From positions 59,782,001 to 59,846,000 of the forward strand of contig CM060989.1 of the NCBI GenBank assembly GCA_030765065.1: a DNA stretch of 64,000 nucleotides, given 5' to 3'. Origin of the DNA: Deroplatys truncata (taxonomy: Eukaryota; Arthropoda; Insecta; Mantodea; Mantidae). A model generated the notes under the pieces. It made no database searches and had not been told where the DNA came from. It saw only the letters and a program-made list of their open reading frames with translations. Shown piece after piece: positions 1 through 10,861 of this stretch (positions within the stretch are counted from its first letter, which is position 1; each line of letters begins with the position of its first letter). Made by a program: the position numbers and the translations under genes.

Positions 1-73
1 AGGATCATAATGATGCAGCCATGACTCATCACCGGTGATAATCGATTTAAAAAATGCATCACCTCCATTGTCT
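1..73 (-). pseudogene. mariner transposase fragment at window edge
   Basis: Read on the minus strand, these bases translate to a peptide ending KSIITGDESWLHHYDP. This is the block around the first catalytic Asp of mariner DD34D transposases (the GDESW motif). The frame is open to the window edge, so the C-terminal half, if present, lies outside. Upstream on the minus strand (above base 73) the similarity stops. It differs from the three mariner lineages elsewhere in the window, so it may be a fourth lineage. Family assignment is firm; completeness is unknown. Confidence 0.75.
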
Positions 74-695
74 GGTATGCGAAATGCACGTAGAGTCTAC
101 AAAATAGAGCATTACTACCAGCCTACCAATACGAGAGTGCTGCTGTCTACCAAAATTATACATAAATACCAGCTCTTTCAAATATTTATGTTACAGATAC
201 GAAACTATCACGGAAGCTACAGGAAAAAATCAGTCTCAGTCTTTGTTGATCAGCCCTCGTACATTGAAGTCTGCGCCCAGTTTCGGTATGCTAGAGTCCT
301 AAGAATGTTTAATCGCTTAGCGCATTCGTCTTTTAATGTTGAAATATGTGACTTCCAATTAAGTGTTTGGTCGAATGTTAGTCCTAATATTTTTACAGTT
401 TTTACAACTTCAATCTTTTTGTTTTCAAGGTATAGCTTTTTCGCCTAGTTTGGAACAAAAAGAGAAAGTTACGTAAGCGAAAGGTTTATTAAGCTCCTTA
501 CGCTGCACTGACATTTAATAACTTAAATCCGCTTTGATTGCTTATCTCGTTATGGCAACAAGTGGTACAGCGGTGGCTGAATATCTCTCTGATCTGCCGA
601 GGAAAACGTTATGCAATACTTTACGTGAACCTGTTTGTCCTTGCTTCAAGCCAAAGCGGCTCTAGTTGTATATCTGACAACTTTTTCCCTCGGAT
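74..695. other. unassigned stretch
   Basis: A 137-codon open frame covers part of this stretch (35-448, plus), but it runs antisense through the mariner fragment, has no recognisable domain and looks like chance. No repeat shared with the rest of the window was seen. Confidence 0.4.
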
Positions 696-942
696 TTGGG
701 AATATACAGGGTGGGTCACATAAGGCCTTACTTTTGGGCAGCTGATTTGGAAAGGTGTTTGAGGAGAATAGGAACGGGGTCAGTATGGCAAAGAGCTGAA
801 ACAAATGACAAAAACAAATGGAAAGATGTCAAAAGAAGACTAAGAGACATCAACCAACAGAAAATAGAATCAGATTGTAAAATTAAACCTTCTCTAAGTC
901 TAGCAAATGAATAAAATTGAATTGGGGTAAGGAGACATATAT
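696..942 (+). pseudogene. LINE ORF2 C-terminal relic, left part
   Basis: Reads as a degraded C-terminal part of a non-LTR retrotransposon ORF2 (KWKDVKRRLRDINQQKIES and following). A frame change near 905-915 leads into NWGKETYI. If the LTR insertion at 947-2390 and one copy of its target duplication are left out, that reading runs directly into LGRKERSGMAWFRLGGW at 2398. The two pieces are therefore one LINE split by a later insertion. Such tails usually sit after the reverse transcriptase domain; the RT itself is not visible upstream. The LINE clade is not resolved. Confidence 0.6.
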
Positions 943-946
943 ACTT

Positions 947-2390
947 TGCGATAGTAACATTCTTGGTGCTTACGTAATATGTTTTTACGTAAATTATTAG
1001 AACTTGAAGATCTTATGTTGTGCTGCTTTTGTTTTGTTTGGTTACATAATTTTTAACTGCCCCACGTATGGGAGCCACTTTGATGCGGTATTTAATGTTA
1101 TTTATTTTTAACATTATTAATTGTAGCCCCACGTTGTGGTAGCCAATTTGCGAGTGGAATGTGCTTACGTAATATGTTTTACGTAAATTATTAGAACTTG
1201 AAGATCTTATATTGTGCTGCTTTTGTTTTGTTTGGTTACATAATTTTAACTGCCCCACGTATGGGAGCCAATTTGCGACAGTATTTGTTTTGTGTTTTTT
1301 AACATTATTGTAGCCCCACGTTTGGGAGCCAATTTGCGAGTGTATTACTTATAATGTTTGTTTACATCACGTGTGTTGAAGCCATCTTGCGACGTCATTC
1401 ATTTGTTCGGTTTGTAGCTCCATCTAGTGTTAGCAATTTGTGGTACCTAGTATCAGTGTTTGAAAGAATTTTAAGTTTTGTTTACTGTCCTCCGGCTAGC
1501 TATTATCTTATCTTGGGTCGAACATGTGTCTTGATCAGGGTTGTGTAAACGGAAAGGAATCTTTTATCCAAAAAGAACACTGATGAAGAAATTTGTTTTA
1601 TAATTTTTATTGTCGAACACGTTCACTATCACATTTATATATTGATCTAGATACTCGCCAAACTGAAACTGTTATAATAACTTCTTACTGATCACTTTTA
1701 ATCAACGTACTTCAACCTTTTTTATAATTAACTTTACTATATTTTAGATCTTTCATAATTCTGCTGCGCGTAACTTGTGAATCTATATCCGATGTATGAC
1801 GAACTAATACTTTCGACGAACTGACTGACTGAAGACGACGTGTAGTGTACACAGATTTTTGATGAACTGCGCAACTGAAGGCGACGTGTAATGTATTGAG
1901 ATTTTCGATGAACTGAGCGACTGACTGAAGACGACGTGTAGTGTACACAGATTTTTGATGAACTGGGCGACTGACTGACTTTACCTCTAACCTAGCTTCT
2001 ATTTATACACCTTCATCCAGATACGCCTAAAGATTATAACTGAACTGCAATTGGCTAATAAAACGCGCCAACATTAGCGTCTATTTTAATATCCAATTAA
2101 AATTATGAATACATATGCTCATATGCTTTAGGGAGGAAACATTCCAGAAGTTTCTACCGAAAACGCGCCAACATTACGTAACTTCCTCGTTTCCAATAAT
2201 GATAAACAGCTCACCCCCTCTCTCTGCATTATTGCGCTATTATTGACAGTTTCAATAAGGCCGTATAAACTTACTTCTCAACAATAATTACAGTCAAGAA
2301 ACATCTCAAATCAATGTCACATAAAAATGCATATTCATATTACAATCATTATTTACATTTAAGTAATTTGTGATACAAATTACTGCATCA
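947..2390 (-). mobile_element. solo LTR, retrovirus-like retrotransposon fossil (Gypsy-type suspected)
   Basis: A long-terminal-repeat fossil on the minus strand. It begins TGATGCAGTAATTTG (at 2390) and ends CGCA (at 947), flanked by the same 4-bp target duplication ACTT (943-946 and 2391-2394). A TATA-like TATAAATAG, downstream tandem repeats and an AATAAA signal give it a promoter-LTR layout. A primer-binding-like motif (GGCTCCCAAACGTGGGGC) occurs in its 3' part. It matches 29276-30297 over about 1 kb. No internal coding region remains. It sits inside a LINE relic. Age is moderate: the duplication is still perfect. Confidence 0.75.
966..1334 (-). repeat. 195-bp tandem duplication inside the LTR end
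   Basis: Two units offset by 195 bp each contain a TACGTAA...TTACGTAA-like motif, an AAGATCTTAT box, a GCCCCACGTATGGGAGCC box and an AATTTGCGA end. The sister LTR at 29276-30297 lacks this block, so it is a private 3' expansion of this copy or subfamily. Confidence 0.7.
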
Positions 2391-2394
2391 ACTT

Positions 2395-2664
2395 AACTTA
2401 GGAAGAAAGGAAAGATCAGGAATGGCATGGTTTAGACTGGGGGGCTGGAGGGCACAGAAAATGACTGACGATTCTGGCAGGAGAATCTGCCCATTCTGTG
2501 ATTTGGATGAGGACTGGGTACATATTTTGGCGGAATGTGCACAGTGGGAGAACCAGCGAATAATTAAACTTAAAGAAAAATGCTTAAGTTCCTCAAGAAA
2601 GAGATTGGCATGTTGGGATCTACTGGCTGACCACAGAAACTGGCAAAACATGGGCAATTTCTTG
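2395..2664 (+). pseudogene. LINE ORF2 C-terminal relic, right part with CCHC-like motif
   Basis: Continuation of the LINE tail at 696-942. It reads LGRKERSGMAWFRLGGW and then CPFCDLDEDWVHILAEC, a Cys-x2-Cys...His-x4-Cys finger typical of the C-terminal end of many non-LTR retrotransposon ORF2 proteins. The frame is open across this block, then merges into an old ATR fragment. The finger sits in the usual place, about 20 residues after the WFRLG motif. It is no longer functional as it is split from the rest by an LTR. Confidence 0.65.
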
Positions 2665-2942
2665 GTAAATGGTAAACGTTAAGGGATAGACGGAAACGTA
2701 CTACAGAAAAATGTAGATATCTTTAAAACATACAATTCATTTTAAATATACTTTTCTGTAGCATAAGCCTTTTTCAAGATATCTGTTATTACTTTTTAGA
2801 ATGATTCAATACTTTGTCGATATTCATTTGTTTCTTATTGCATTTACTGCCAGCATATAGCTCCAGTTTATAAACATTAGACTAACGGTATTCCCTTTGC
2901 ATTTATAACGAAATATATAATGTGGCTATTCCTGCAATGGTT
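2665..2942 (-). repeat. ATR repeat, old 5'-half fragment
   Basis: Diverged minus-strand ATR, recognised by the GGTAAACGTTAAG block, the GACGGAAACGTACTAC block and the ATTCCCTTTGCAT block seen in other old copies (15520-15800, 56800-57070). Its CA-repeat half is missing. Confidence 0.7.
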
Positions 2943-3187
2943 TATTGAACTGAGTTTTATTTATGGGCGCTCTTTAACTGCTGTGGTACTTAGCGTCTCA
3001 TTCTATATTGGACGTGAAAGACCGGTAATTTTGCTCAGAGGCCTCTTCATCAGGCTTGAGGTTCTTTTGCGTGTCGTAAATCTAAGACACGGGGCCATCG
3101 GCTTTATTTCCCTTCAATTCTAAGGATTTTTACGCCCAAAAAAAGCCATCGCCCTCCACCGGGTTTGAACCGTGACCTCGAGAACTA
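2943..3187 (-). repeat. SINE-like element with tRNA-like head
   Basis: A minus-strand head with a B-box-like GGTTCAAACCCGG (3152-3172) is followed by a body that recurs at 47510-47700 (about 80 percent similar by eye). Head-body order fits a tRNA-derived SINE. It sits between two pieces of one old ATR orientation, so it may have inserted there. Target duplications are not evident. Confidence 0.55.
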
Positions 3188-3242
3188 TGACATAAATGAG
3201 AGAGGGTAGAGAAATTCATGTAAATGAAACAAGATTTTTTAA
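3188..3242 (-). repeat. ATR repeat, 5'-end fragment
   Basis: The block GAGAGAGGGTAGAGAAA matches the 5' end of old ATR copies such as 15903-15940. It is probably the same old copy as 2665-2942, split by the SINE-like element. Confidence 0.55.
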
Positions 3243-3519
3243 AAAAAATAACCAAAAATATTATTAAGTCCAAAGTAGGGCCACAACAGCACTTGGAGTT
3301 TGTTTTTATCATCCTAAATTTTGATTTAGCTATCAACAGTTTATGACAACACGGATCATTTATATCAGAAAAGGTCATTTTCAGAAAAATCCGTTGAAAA
3401 CAAAGTTGGAGAAAACAAGCAACATATACTTGCAAAGAAGCAAACCATATGCAAGTTTTCTGTGAAGTGGTGCAGGATTCACGGTACAAAACAACAGATG
3501 ACCATTTTAAAAAAAAAAA

Positions 3520-4415
3520 TCTGTGTTACACTCACATGACTATCTCTACTCTTGTACAAACTATTTTTACAAACTCTTATTCTCAATCTGTTTCATATTA
3601 ATCGAGATAAACATTAGCAGAAACGATCTTTTTACATGCAAAGAGAATTACATTTTACACATAGCGACCAGTTCTAAAAATATTTGACTATCGCTTAAGG
3701 CCTACTATGTTCCCCTTGCTTTGTATTTGCAAGGGCAATATAGAAATACAGTAGCCTTTAAGCATAGACATATCTCTTAATAGCTAGTTGCTATGTGCAG
3801 CACCATTCTCTTTGCATACCCAAGACAAAAAATGAATAACGAATTCCCATTTGGGAAAATAAGTATTGAAAATTATAAGGGCAATATCTCGAAAATGGTT
3901 CACTCACAAAAAATATATGATATAAATTGTGTATTTTAACGCGATCTACATTTTTGTATAGTAAAATTTTGTCCATTTCTTATGGTTTACCAGTTATGCA
4001 AAAGTCGTTCACAATGAAGAACACTTTTGGAGACATTCCCAAAAAATTCAAGATATACATTTTATTTGTTATGAAAATATCTTAAACATATTATATTTTA
4101 ATCAAAATCGTTAGAGTCATTTTTGAGAAAACGAAAATTTTCGAAAAATGGTTCATGTAAAAGGTAATCTGTGGTGTCACATCTCTGGAAGATACTGAAC
4201 ATAAATATCAAGTTTGGTGTTTATCCGACTGTTCGTTTCTGAGTTATACTGTTCCCAGACACACACACACACACACACGCACGGACATGTTTCCAAAAAT
4301 ACTTTTTTTTGGATTCAGGGGGATCTCAAAACATATATTTCCGGTGAAATCTCGGTATCGAATTTTTGGGTGGAATACAATACTTCCCCTACTTAATATA
4401 TGTAGTAGAGAAGGT
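3520..4415 (+). repeat. ATR repeat, rearranged variant copy
   Basis: Begins TCTGTGTTACACTC after a run of A and ends GTAGTAGAGAAGGT. About 150 bp in, a block containing CATGCAAAGAGAATTAC is inverted relative to ordinary copies. The same inversion is present at 50940-51060 and, reversed, at 40380-40520, so this is an amplified variant. A (CA)n tract at 4258-4278 marks the usual microsatellite. The scattered open frames inside it are not conserved as genes. Confidence 0.85.
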
Positions 4416-5584
4416 AATAAATTTAAAATGTAAACATATGTCTATCATTAAACACCAAAATCCAAATTGTAATGTTGCATAAACATCTAAAAATGTAGCT
4501 TTTTGGCGGTTTTCGCCAAGTCCTCCCTGAAACAGGTCTTGAAGAAGGAAAATAACAACATGAACGACAATTGAAAGGTACTAACAGCTCGTTTGACCCA
4601 TTCCAATTACACATTAAAAGGATTCACACAAGGTACTACTCCAGGAGTCATGAGCGGGTGGGTGAGGAAGGTTGCAGTGCGCACGCAGACGTGTTGACCC
4701 TGACATGGTGACCTCGATGGCGCGTATGTCCAGCCATCACAATATTAGTGCTACATGCATAGCAGGAATACACGTCAAGTAACTGGCGCGTTATATCCTG
4801 ACGACCCAACTGTAACTTCTTGTTTTTCCGGATCGTGTTATTAATATTCATATGCAGTTGAAAACCACGCAGAAAAAACGATCAAAACCACCATTTGTAC
4901 ATTCTGTTACAGTGATTCGAAGTTTAAAAACAGCTTGTTATTATATAATTACTGTTTAATGGAACTTCTTTGTTATAATATTGTACAAAACTTGAAAACC
5001 TAAAATTAAACCTATTTAGAAGTGCAACTGACCCATCTTTAAATGGAATTGTGTCATGATATCAAGTGATGGACGAAATTGTATTGAAGACTGATCAAAT
5101 TTACAACCAAATTTCAAAAGTGTATGCATGCACAGTAAATAATTATTATTTAAACACAAAAAGTAAATGATATAAAATTGTTGAGTTCCATCATACATTG
5201 CTTTAGCACAGAAAATTAATAACTTTGTTCATAGTTCTCAGTTTTCCAAAACATTCAAAATATACAGTACTTTTCGTTCACACTGTGGCCACCACACGGC
5301 GACTCGCGCGCCGGGTGCCGCAGCTCGGAATCCCGCGAAAACAGTTACAATATTCCGGCAACCACCTTACTTCTCATATTTACAGTTACAATTATAATGA
5401 AAATAAGCACATTCCTTATCATAAGAGATATTGGTAATGTCCTTTCCTATCCACAGATTTTGACATCTTCTCAGGAAGTTTTCATTCACATTCAAGAGTT
5501 CAATTTGCGAAATGGAGTGAATTTCTTGCCTGATGTATTCTTTTAGTTCTTACAATGTATAGGGTTTATTGCATACATCTTATT
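4416..5584. other. unassigned stretch
   Basis: Unique-looking DNA. A GC-richer patch (4640-4800) contains CATGGTGACCTCGATGG-like sequence; another lies at 5285-5340. No coding domain, RNA gene or shared repeat was recognised. Confidence 0.4.
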
Positions 5585-6424
5585 ACTTTCTCTACTATGT
5601 ATAGTAAGTAGGAGAAGTATTGTATTCCACCCAAAAATTCAATACCGAGATTTCACAGGAAATACATGTTCTGAGACACCCTGAATCCAAAAAAAGTATT
5701 TTTGGAAACATTTCCGTGTGTGTGTCTGTGAACAGCATAACTTAGAAACGAACAGTCGGATAAACACCAAACTTGGTATTTATCTTCAGTATATTCCAGA
5801 GATGCGACACGAAGGTTTTCCAGAAAATCCCCCACCCCAGATTACCCTTTACATGCAACATTTTTCGAAAATTTTAATTTTCTCAAAAATAGCTCTAACA
5901 ATCTTGATTAAAATATCATATGTTTAAGATATTTTCATGAAAAATGAAATGTATATCTCGAATTTTCTGGGAATGTCTCCAAAAGTATTCTTCATTGTGA
6001 ACGACTTTTGCATAACTGGTAAACCATAAGAGATAGACAAAAGTTTACTACACAAAAATTGTAGATCGCGTTAAAATACACAATTTATGTCATATACAAT
6101 TTTTTTGTTGAGTGAACCATTTTCGAGATATTGCTTGTTATTCCCTTAAATTTTCCAATACTTATACTTTTTCTCAAATGGGAGTTCGTTATTCATTTTT
6201 TTGTCCTGGTAGTGCAAAGAGAATGGAATACTCCACATAGGAACCAGCTCTTAAAATATTTGACTATCGCTTAAAGCCTACCAATTCCCCTTGCATCTAC
6301 AAGAAAATTAGCAATAAGATTAACATCTCGATATCTCGATTAACATGAAGCATATGGAGAATAAGCATTTGTAAAAATAGTTTGTACAAGAGTAGAGAAA
6401 GTCATGTGAGTGCAACGCATCAGA
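5585..6424 (-). repeat. ATR repeat, near-full copy
   Basis: Minus-strand copy about 840 bp long. It runs from the terminal ACTTTCTCTACT (5585) to the 5' end at 6424 (CACTCACA-type block and CAGA), which is followed by T7 in this orientation. The (GT)n tract at 5717-5729 is short. Confidence 0.85.
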
Positions 6425-6439
6425 TTTTTTTATGTGATC

Positions 6440-6720
6440 ATCAGAGTCAGTTAAATTTCTGTATATGAATTTTGCGAAATGATAGAGTAATTGACCCACA
6501 ATTAATATTCTTCTCTGACGATGCATGGTTCCATTTATATGGCTATATTTCGCCGTAAAATAACAGAAATCCGATTTTACACACGTGATTTCCTTGCATG
6601 ACGCGAAAACCGAGTGTAATAAATGCATTCAGAGTAATAGGACCATATTTGTTTGAACAAACAAATGCAGAGAGGTACATCCCCTCAAGAAAGTGTTTTC
6701 GTCTGCATTTTAAACAATTC
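6440..6720 (+). pseudogene. IS630/Tc1-like transposase relic (DDE block)
   Basis: The sequence reads VIDPQLIFFSDDAWFHLYGY, then with frame changes NNR...PILHT and FRVIGPYLFEQTNAERYI. This is the order of motifs in the insect IS630/Tc1-type transposases that carry an N-terminal DUF4817 domain: a D in FFSD(E/D)AWF, then the IGP..FE.T.N.ERY block. At least two frame changes and several stops have destroyed it. The N-terminal counterpart of this family appears at 12151-12560 as a separate relic. Confidence 0.65.
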
Positions 6721-7113
6721 TAGCATCCAAATTAATGGAGGCAAAAATCTATTCTTTTTTGACATAAACATCAAATGCTAATACAGTTTACGTGTTGTGG
6801 CGGTTTTTTTAGATAGTTGATCTTATCAGTTTTATAAATTTTTTAAAAATATGACCAAATTGCAACTGTTCTACACGTGGTGTTTTCAAAATTATCTTAC
6901 TTGCATCCAGCAGAGCAATTTTTTTGTGTATTACTTGATTTTGCGGTGAAAATAGATTTTATTTGACGGGGAAATAAAATGTAAAAGTTGGGAATCTTCA
7001 ACGTTTTTGCCTTAATTCTTGATTGCCGGCTCACTTTTTACGACTTCACGAACTTATTTCTCCACCGTTTAAGTCAGATGTCAATGAAAGTTCGTGGATG
7101 TATGCATAAAAGA
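6721..7113. other. unassigned stretch
   Basis: Probably the decayed end of the IS630-like relic followed by unique AT-rich DNA. Nothing else was recognised. Confidence 0.35.
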
Positions 7114-7380
7114 TCTTATGTGTTGCACTCACATGACTTTTTCTACTCTTGTACAAACTATTTTTACAAACGGCTATTCTCCATCTGCTTCACGTTAATC
7201 GAGATAAACTTTTGCAGAAACTATGTTATTGCTAATTTTTTGTAGGTGAAGGATAATATGGTAGGCTTTAAGCGACAGTCAAATGTTTATCTTGATTAAC
7301 ATGAAGTAGATGGAGAATAAGCGTTTGTGAAAATAGTTTGTACAAGAGTAGAAAAAGTCATGCGAGTGCAACACATTAGA
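7114..7380. repeat. ATR 5'-end foldback
   Basis: A plus-strand ATR 5' end of about 175 bp (TCTTATGTGTTGCACTC onward) runs at about 7288 into an inverted ATR 5' end of about 95 bp that finishes CACATTAGA at 7380. The two arms can pair. The 3' half of ATR is absent. Confidence 0.8.
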
Positions 7381-8212
7381 TTTTTGGTGCCTATAACTGT
7401 GTCCATAGTGCCTACTTTTATAATTTCAAAAACTAGTTTAGTGCCTAAAATTTGTTTTTAAGAGCCTATAAATCCGTGGTCCACTTATATATTTCTTAAC
7501 GTCACCTATTTGATCCAAGATCTTTCTCTTGTTGAGGGTGCTATTTTCCTATCAAAATAGGAAACTATCAGCAAATAGCATACAAACAACCAAGGAAAAT
7601 TACTTTTAACAACAAACAATATGACAAAAACTAGAATTACCCACACGTTAAAAATAGGTCCATACAGAAAATAGCTAATTAAAAAACAACAGCTGTTTCG
7701 TGGGAGCAGTGTGACCTTGATTGTTCTTTCATGCAGCACGATATTTTAAAATACTATATTCGGATTGTAATCGATTATGACAGCACCTACCTGAGAAAAT
7801 AATACACGCAAGAAGGTGCCACACAGATGGCAAGATCAACCTAACTTCTGTAAACGGTGGGTTGGATCGTTTTTACCACGCGGTCTTCATTTGTTTTAAT
7901 TATATTCGTTGCTATATCTTATATGCTGAGTTAGCCGAAACCTGCAACTAAAAACTACCGCAAAGTAAAAGGTGATCCTCGCATTGCGTGAGTGGGTATA
8001 GAAATTCGGATATCCGCTGTAGGTATAATGTAGAGAGACAAAAACTGGACCTATATCCAAACTCAACGAATTCCAGTTTCATTTCCTCCGTCAACAACCA
8101 AGCCTTAGGGTCTTGTGTTTTAACAAGCAATCTTAAGCGAGTTTTAAAGCAACGAAAGCATTAATGGCAAGAACTTTTTTCTACCGCTTTCTTATGGGAA
8201 GTGGAGGACATT
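7381..8212. other. unassigned stretch
   Basis: Mostly unique AT-rich DNA; no recognisable gene or shared repeat. Confidence 0.4.
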
Positions 8213-8369
8213 TTGTGTTCCACCCAAAAAACATTGATATCGAGATTTCACCTGAAACGCATTTTTGAGGTCCCCTGCATTCAAAAAAGCATTTTTATAA
8301 AAACATCCTTGTGTGCGTTAATCAGATTATACGTTCTGTCCATGAACGGCATAATTCATAAACGAAAAG
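8213..8369 (-). repeat. ATR 3'-part fragment
   Basis: Inverted ATR 3' region (CCACCCAAAAAACATTGAT onward) up to ACGAAAAGTC. A plus-strand ATR starts exactly in this AAAA, suggesting insertion of the plus copy into the minus copy. Confidence 0.75.
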
Positions 8370-9040
8370 TCTTATGTTACACTCACATGACTTTCTCTAC
8401 TTTTGTATAAACTATTTTTACAAACGCTTATTCCCCAACTACTTCATATTAATCGAGATAAACATTTGCAGAAATTATCTTATTACTAATTTTCTTGTAG
8501 GTGCAAGGGGAATATGGCAGGCTTTAAGCGATAGTCAAAACCTTTAAGAGCGGGGTGCTATGTGGAAAATTCCATTCTCTTTGCATGTCCAGGATATAAA
8601 AAATAAAGAATAACAAATTCCATTTGAGAAAAAGTATAAGTACTGGAAAATTCATACAAATAACAAGGAACATCTCGGAAATGGATCACTCCACAAAAAA
8701 TGTATATGACAAACTGTGTGTTTTAATGAGCTCTACATTTTTGTGGAGAAAAATTTTGTCTATCTCTTACGGTTTACTTGTTATGCAAAAGGCATTCAGA
8801 AAAGGAGGACTTTTGGGGATATTCCCAGAAAATTCAAGATGTACATTTTATTTATCATGAAATTATCTTAAATATATAATATTTTAATCAAAATCTTTAG
8901 AGGTATCTTTGAGAAAATCAAAATTTTCGAAAAATGTTCCATGTAAAGGGAAGGCTAGGCTGGGGGTATTTTCTGTAAAATGTGCATGTCGCATATTTGA
9001 AAGATATTAAACCGAAATACCAAGTTTGGTATCCATATTT
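8370..9040 (+). repeat. ATR repeat, 3'-truncated copy
   Basis: Starts TCTTATGTTACACTC and carries all ATR blocks up to CCAAGTTTGGTATCC. It then changes into the Tc1-like relic and lacks the CA tract and terminal hairpin. Confidence 0.8.
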
Positions 9041-9352
9041 GCATAAGACACGACGAAGTTTGGTCAGATATCTTCTTTCCAGACACATTTTCTACTAATA
9101 GTGTCATTGAGGAACACTTCATTTTGGATTTTCTCGGATTCGGCTTACAATGAAACGCTCCTCTCAGCATTCAACCTACTTTTTTTAGGTTTTCTTGGTC
9201 AATTCTTAGAACCTTGCTCCCTAATTTTTTGACTACGTACTGAATGGTAGAATGCGGTTAATTTACTGTTTGTCCTATTTTTCTGAGAGAATACCCTCCA
9301 AGTTTATTATTACTTGCTTCACATCAGAACTAAGCTCCTTTTGCTTACCCAT
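9041..9352 (-). pseudogene. Tc1-like transposase N-terminal relic
   Basis: On the minus strand an ATG at 9352 opens MGKQKELSSDVKQVIINLEG, followed after a disturbed stretch by RKIGQTVNLPHSTIQYVVKK. This is the paired helix-turn-helix DNA-binding start of Tc1-type transposases (MGK.KELS.D.R..I...). The continuation toward 9050 is frame-shifted (NPRKSKMKCSSMTL). The DDE domain is not present; the element is cut by the ATR copy ending near 9040. Confidence 0.65.
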
Positions 9353-9570
9353 TTCGATCGCTACTGACAGAACTTACACAACTGCGACCTTTGAAACACG
9401 TGCATGTCCAAACTGTTTACGACGCAGTGGTCATTCTTAACAACTGTACGAATAGGAAAGTTCTATAAAATTGGGGGCTACTTCTTTAAAATTGCTGTTT
9501 CATGCAATGGTGTAGGTTTTGAAATGCATTTTTCATTGGAATTTTTTGAATTAGATTCATCAGGTACGTA

Positions 9571-10861
9571 CGAGGGGCACTATTTATGTTTTGAGCCTTG
9601 GCAACCCTGAATGTTGTAGGTGCCATCTGACGTTTCCAATGGAAAGTTTGACATTTTTGACCATAAACTACTTCAAACATTTTGTCAATAGAGCGTCATT
9701 TGTTTTGTTTGCACTAACTTGAAAATTGTGTGTCAACAAAAAGATGGAATTAACGCGTGAAAATGTTCGTGCAATGATTTATTACGACCTTCGACGTGGA
9801 TTATCAAGACCAGAGTGCATTGATCAACTAACTTCCACATTTGGCGACGAAGCTCCATTCTTTGCCACTGTGAAACGCTAGTATAACGAATTTAATCGTG
9901 GCCGCCGTTCGCTCAATGATGAAGTTCGTGAAGGTCGTCCAAAATCAGTTGTTGTGCCAGAAAACATTGATGCTGTGCAAAAACTAATAATGAAAGATCA
10001 TCATGCGACATATTGTGAGATTGAGGCAACACTAGGCATTAGTTTCACCAGCATTATAAAATATTGCATGATTATTTAGCCGTGAAAAAGGTTGACTCTC
10101 GTTGGATCCTACATAATTTGACGCAATCTCAAAAAGATGCTCGTGTCGATTGGAGTACAAAAATGCTCAAGAAATACAATGTCGGTGCCTCAAAAGACGT
10201 ATATAAGATTGTAACAGACGAATCATGGATCTATGCATATGAACCGGAACGTAAACAGCAGTCGACTATATGGGTGTTTCAAGATGAAGCAAATCCAACA
10301 AAAGCTGTTCGCACTCGAAGCACTTAGAAGCAAATGGTCGCCTGCTTTTTCAGCAAAACTGGCCATGTGGCAACAGTGCCTTTAGAGGATCGTAAAACGG
10401 TCAATGCCGAATGGTACACAACCATTTGTTTGCCGGAAGTCTTCGGTGAAGTAAGGAAAACCAACAAGAACCGTAGGATCGTTCTTCATCAAGACTATGC
10501 GAGTGCACACACACATCTCGTCTAACAACAAGAGTATTTGAAGGCTCAAAACATCGAATTGATGGGTCATCCGCCATACAGTCCTGATTTGGCACCCAAT
10601 GACTTCGTTTTGTTCCCGAACATCAAGAATAAATTGCGTGGACAACGATTTTCGTTGGCAGAAGAAGCCGTTAATGCCTTCAAAAACTATGTTTTGGAGG
10701 TGTCTCAAGAAGACTGGAATAAATGCTTTGACAAATGGTTCAAACGGATACAAAAGCGTATTGATCATAAAGGAGAATATTTTGAAAAACAATAAAGCAG
10801 TTTTCAATCATAAATTACTTTGTTTTAATTATTAGGCTCAAAATATAAATAGTGCCCCTCG
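9571..10861 (+). mobile_element. mariner element A1, full length
   Basis: A 1291-bp mariner with both inverted ends, CGAGGGGCACTATTTATG at the left and its near-perfect complement at 10836-10861, flanked by TA on both sides (9569-9570 and 10862-10863). Length matches Mos1-type elements (about 1.3 kb). It encodes one broken transposase. The same family recurs at 62831. Confidence 0.95.
9744..10795 (+). pseudogene. mariner transposase, family A, broken copy 1
   Basis: Cut-and-paste transposase of the mariner DD34D family, acting on its own inverted ends. The start is the ATG at 9744 (MELTRENVRAMIYYDLRRGL), giving a helix-turn-helix N-terminus. Downstream are ESWIYAYEPE with the first Asp, the HQDYASAH block with the second Asp, and PPYSPDLAPNDF with the third. 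It ends GEYFEKQ at 10795, about 345 residues in the family. Breaks seen: stop at about 9881 (Trp expected), a 1-bp loss near 10054, a Gly codon lost before DESW, stops at 10325 and 10523. Proteins like this are often mislabelled SETMAR. It is not active. Confidence 0.9.

Noticed and set aside
4257-4280. His-Thr repeat proteins encoded by CA tracts
   Set aside because: These are translations of the ATR microsatellite and vary in length between copies.
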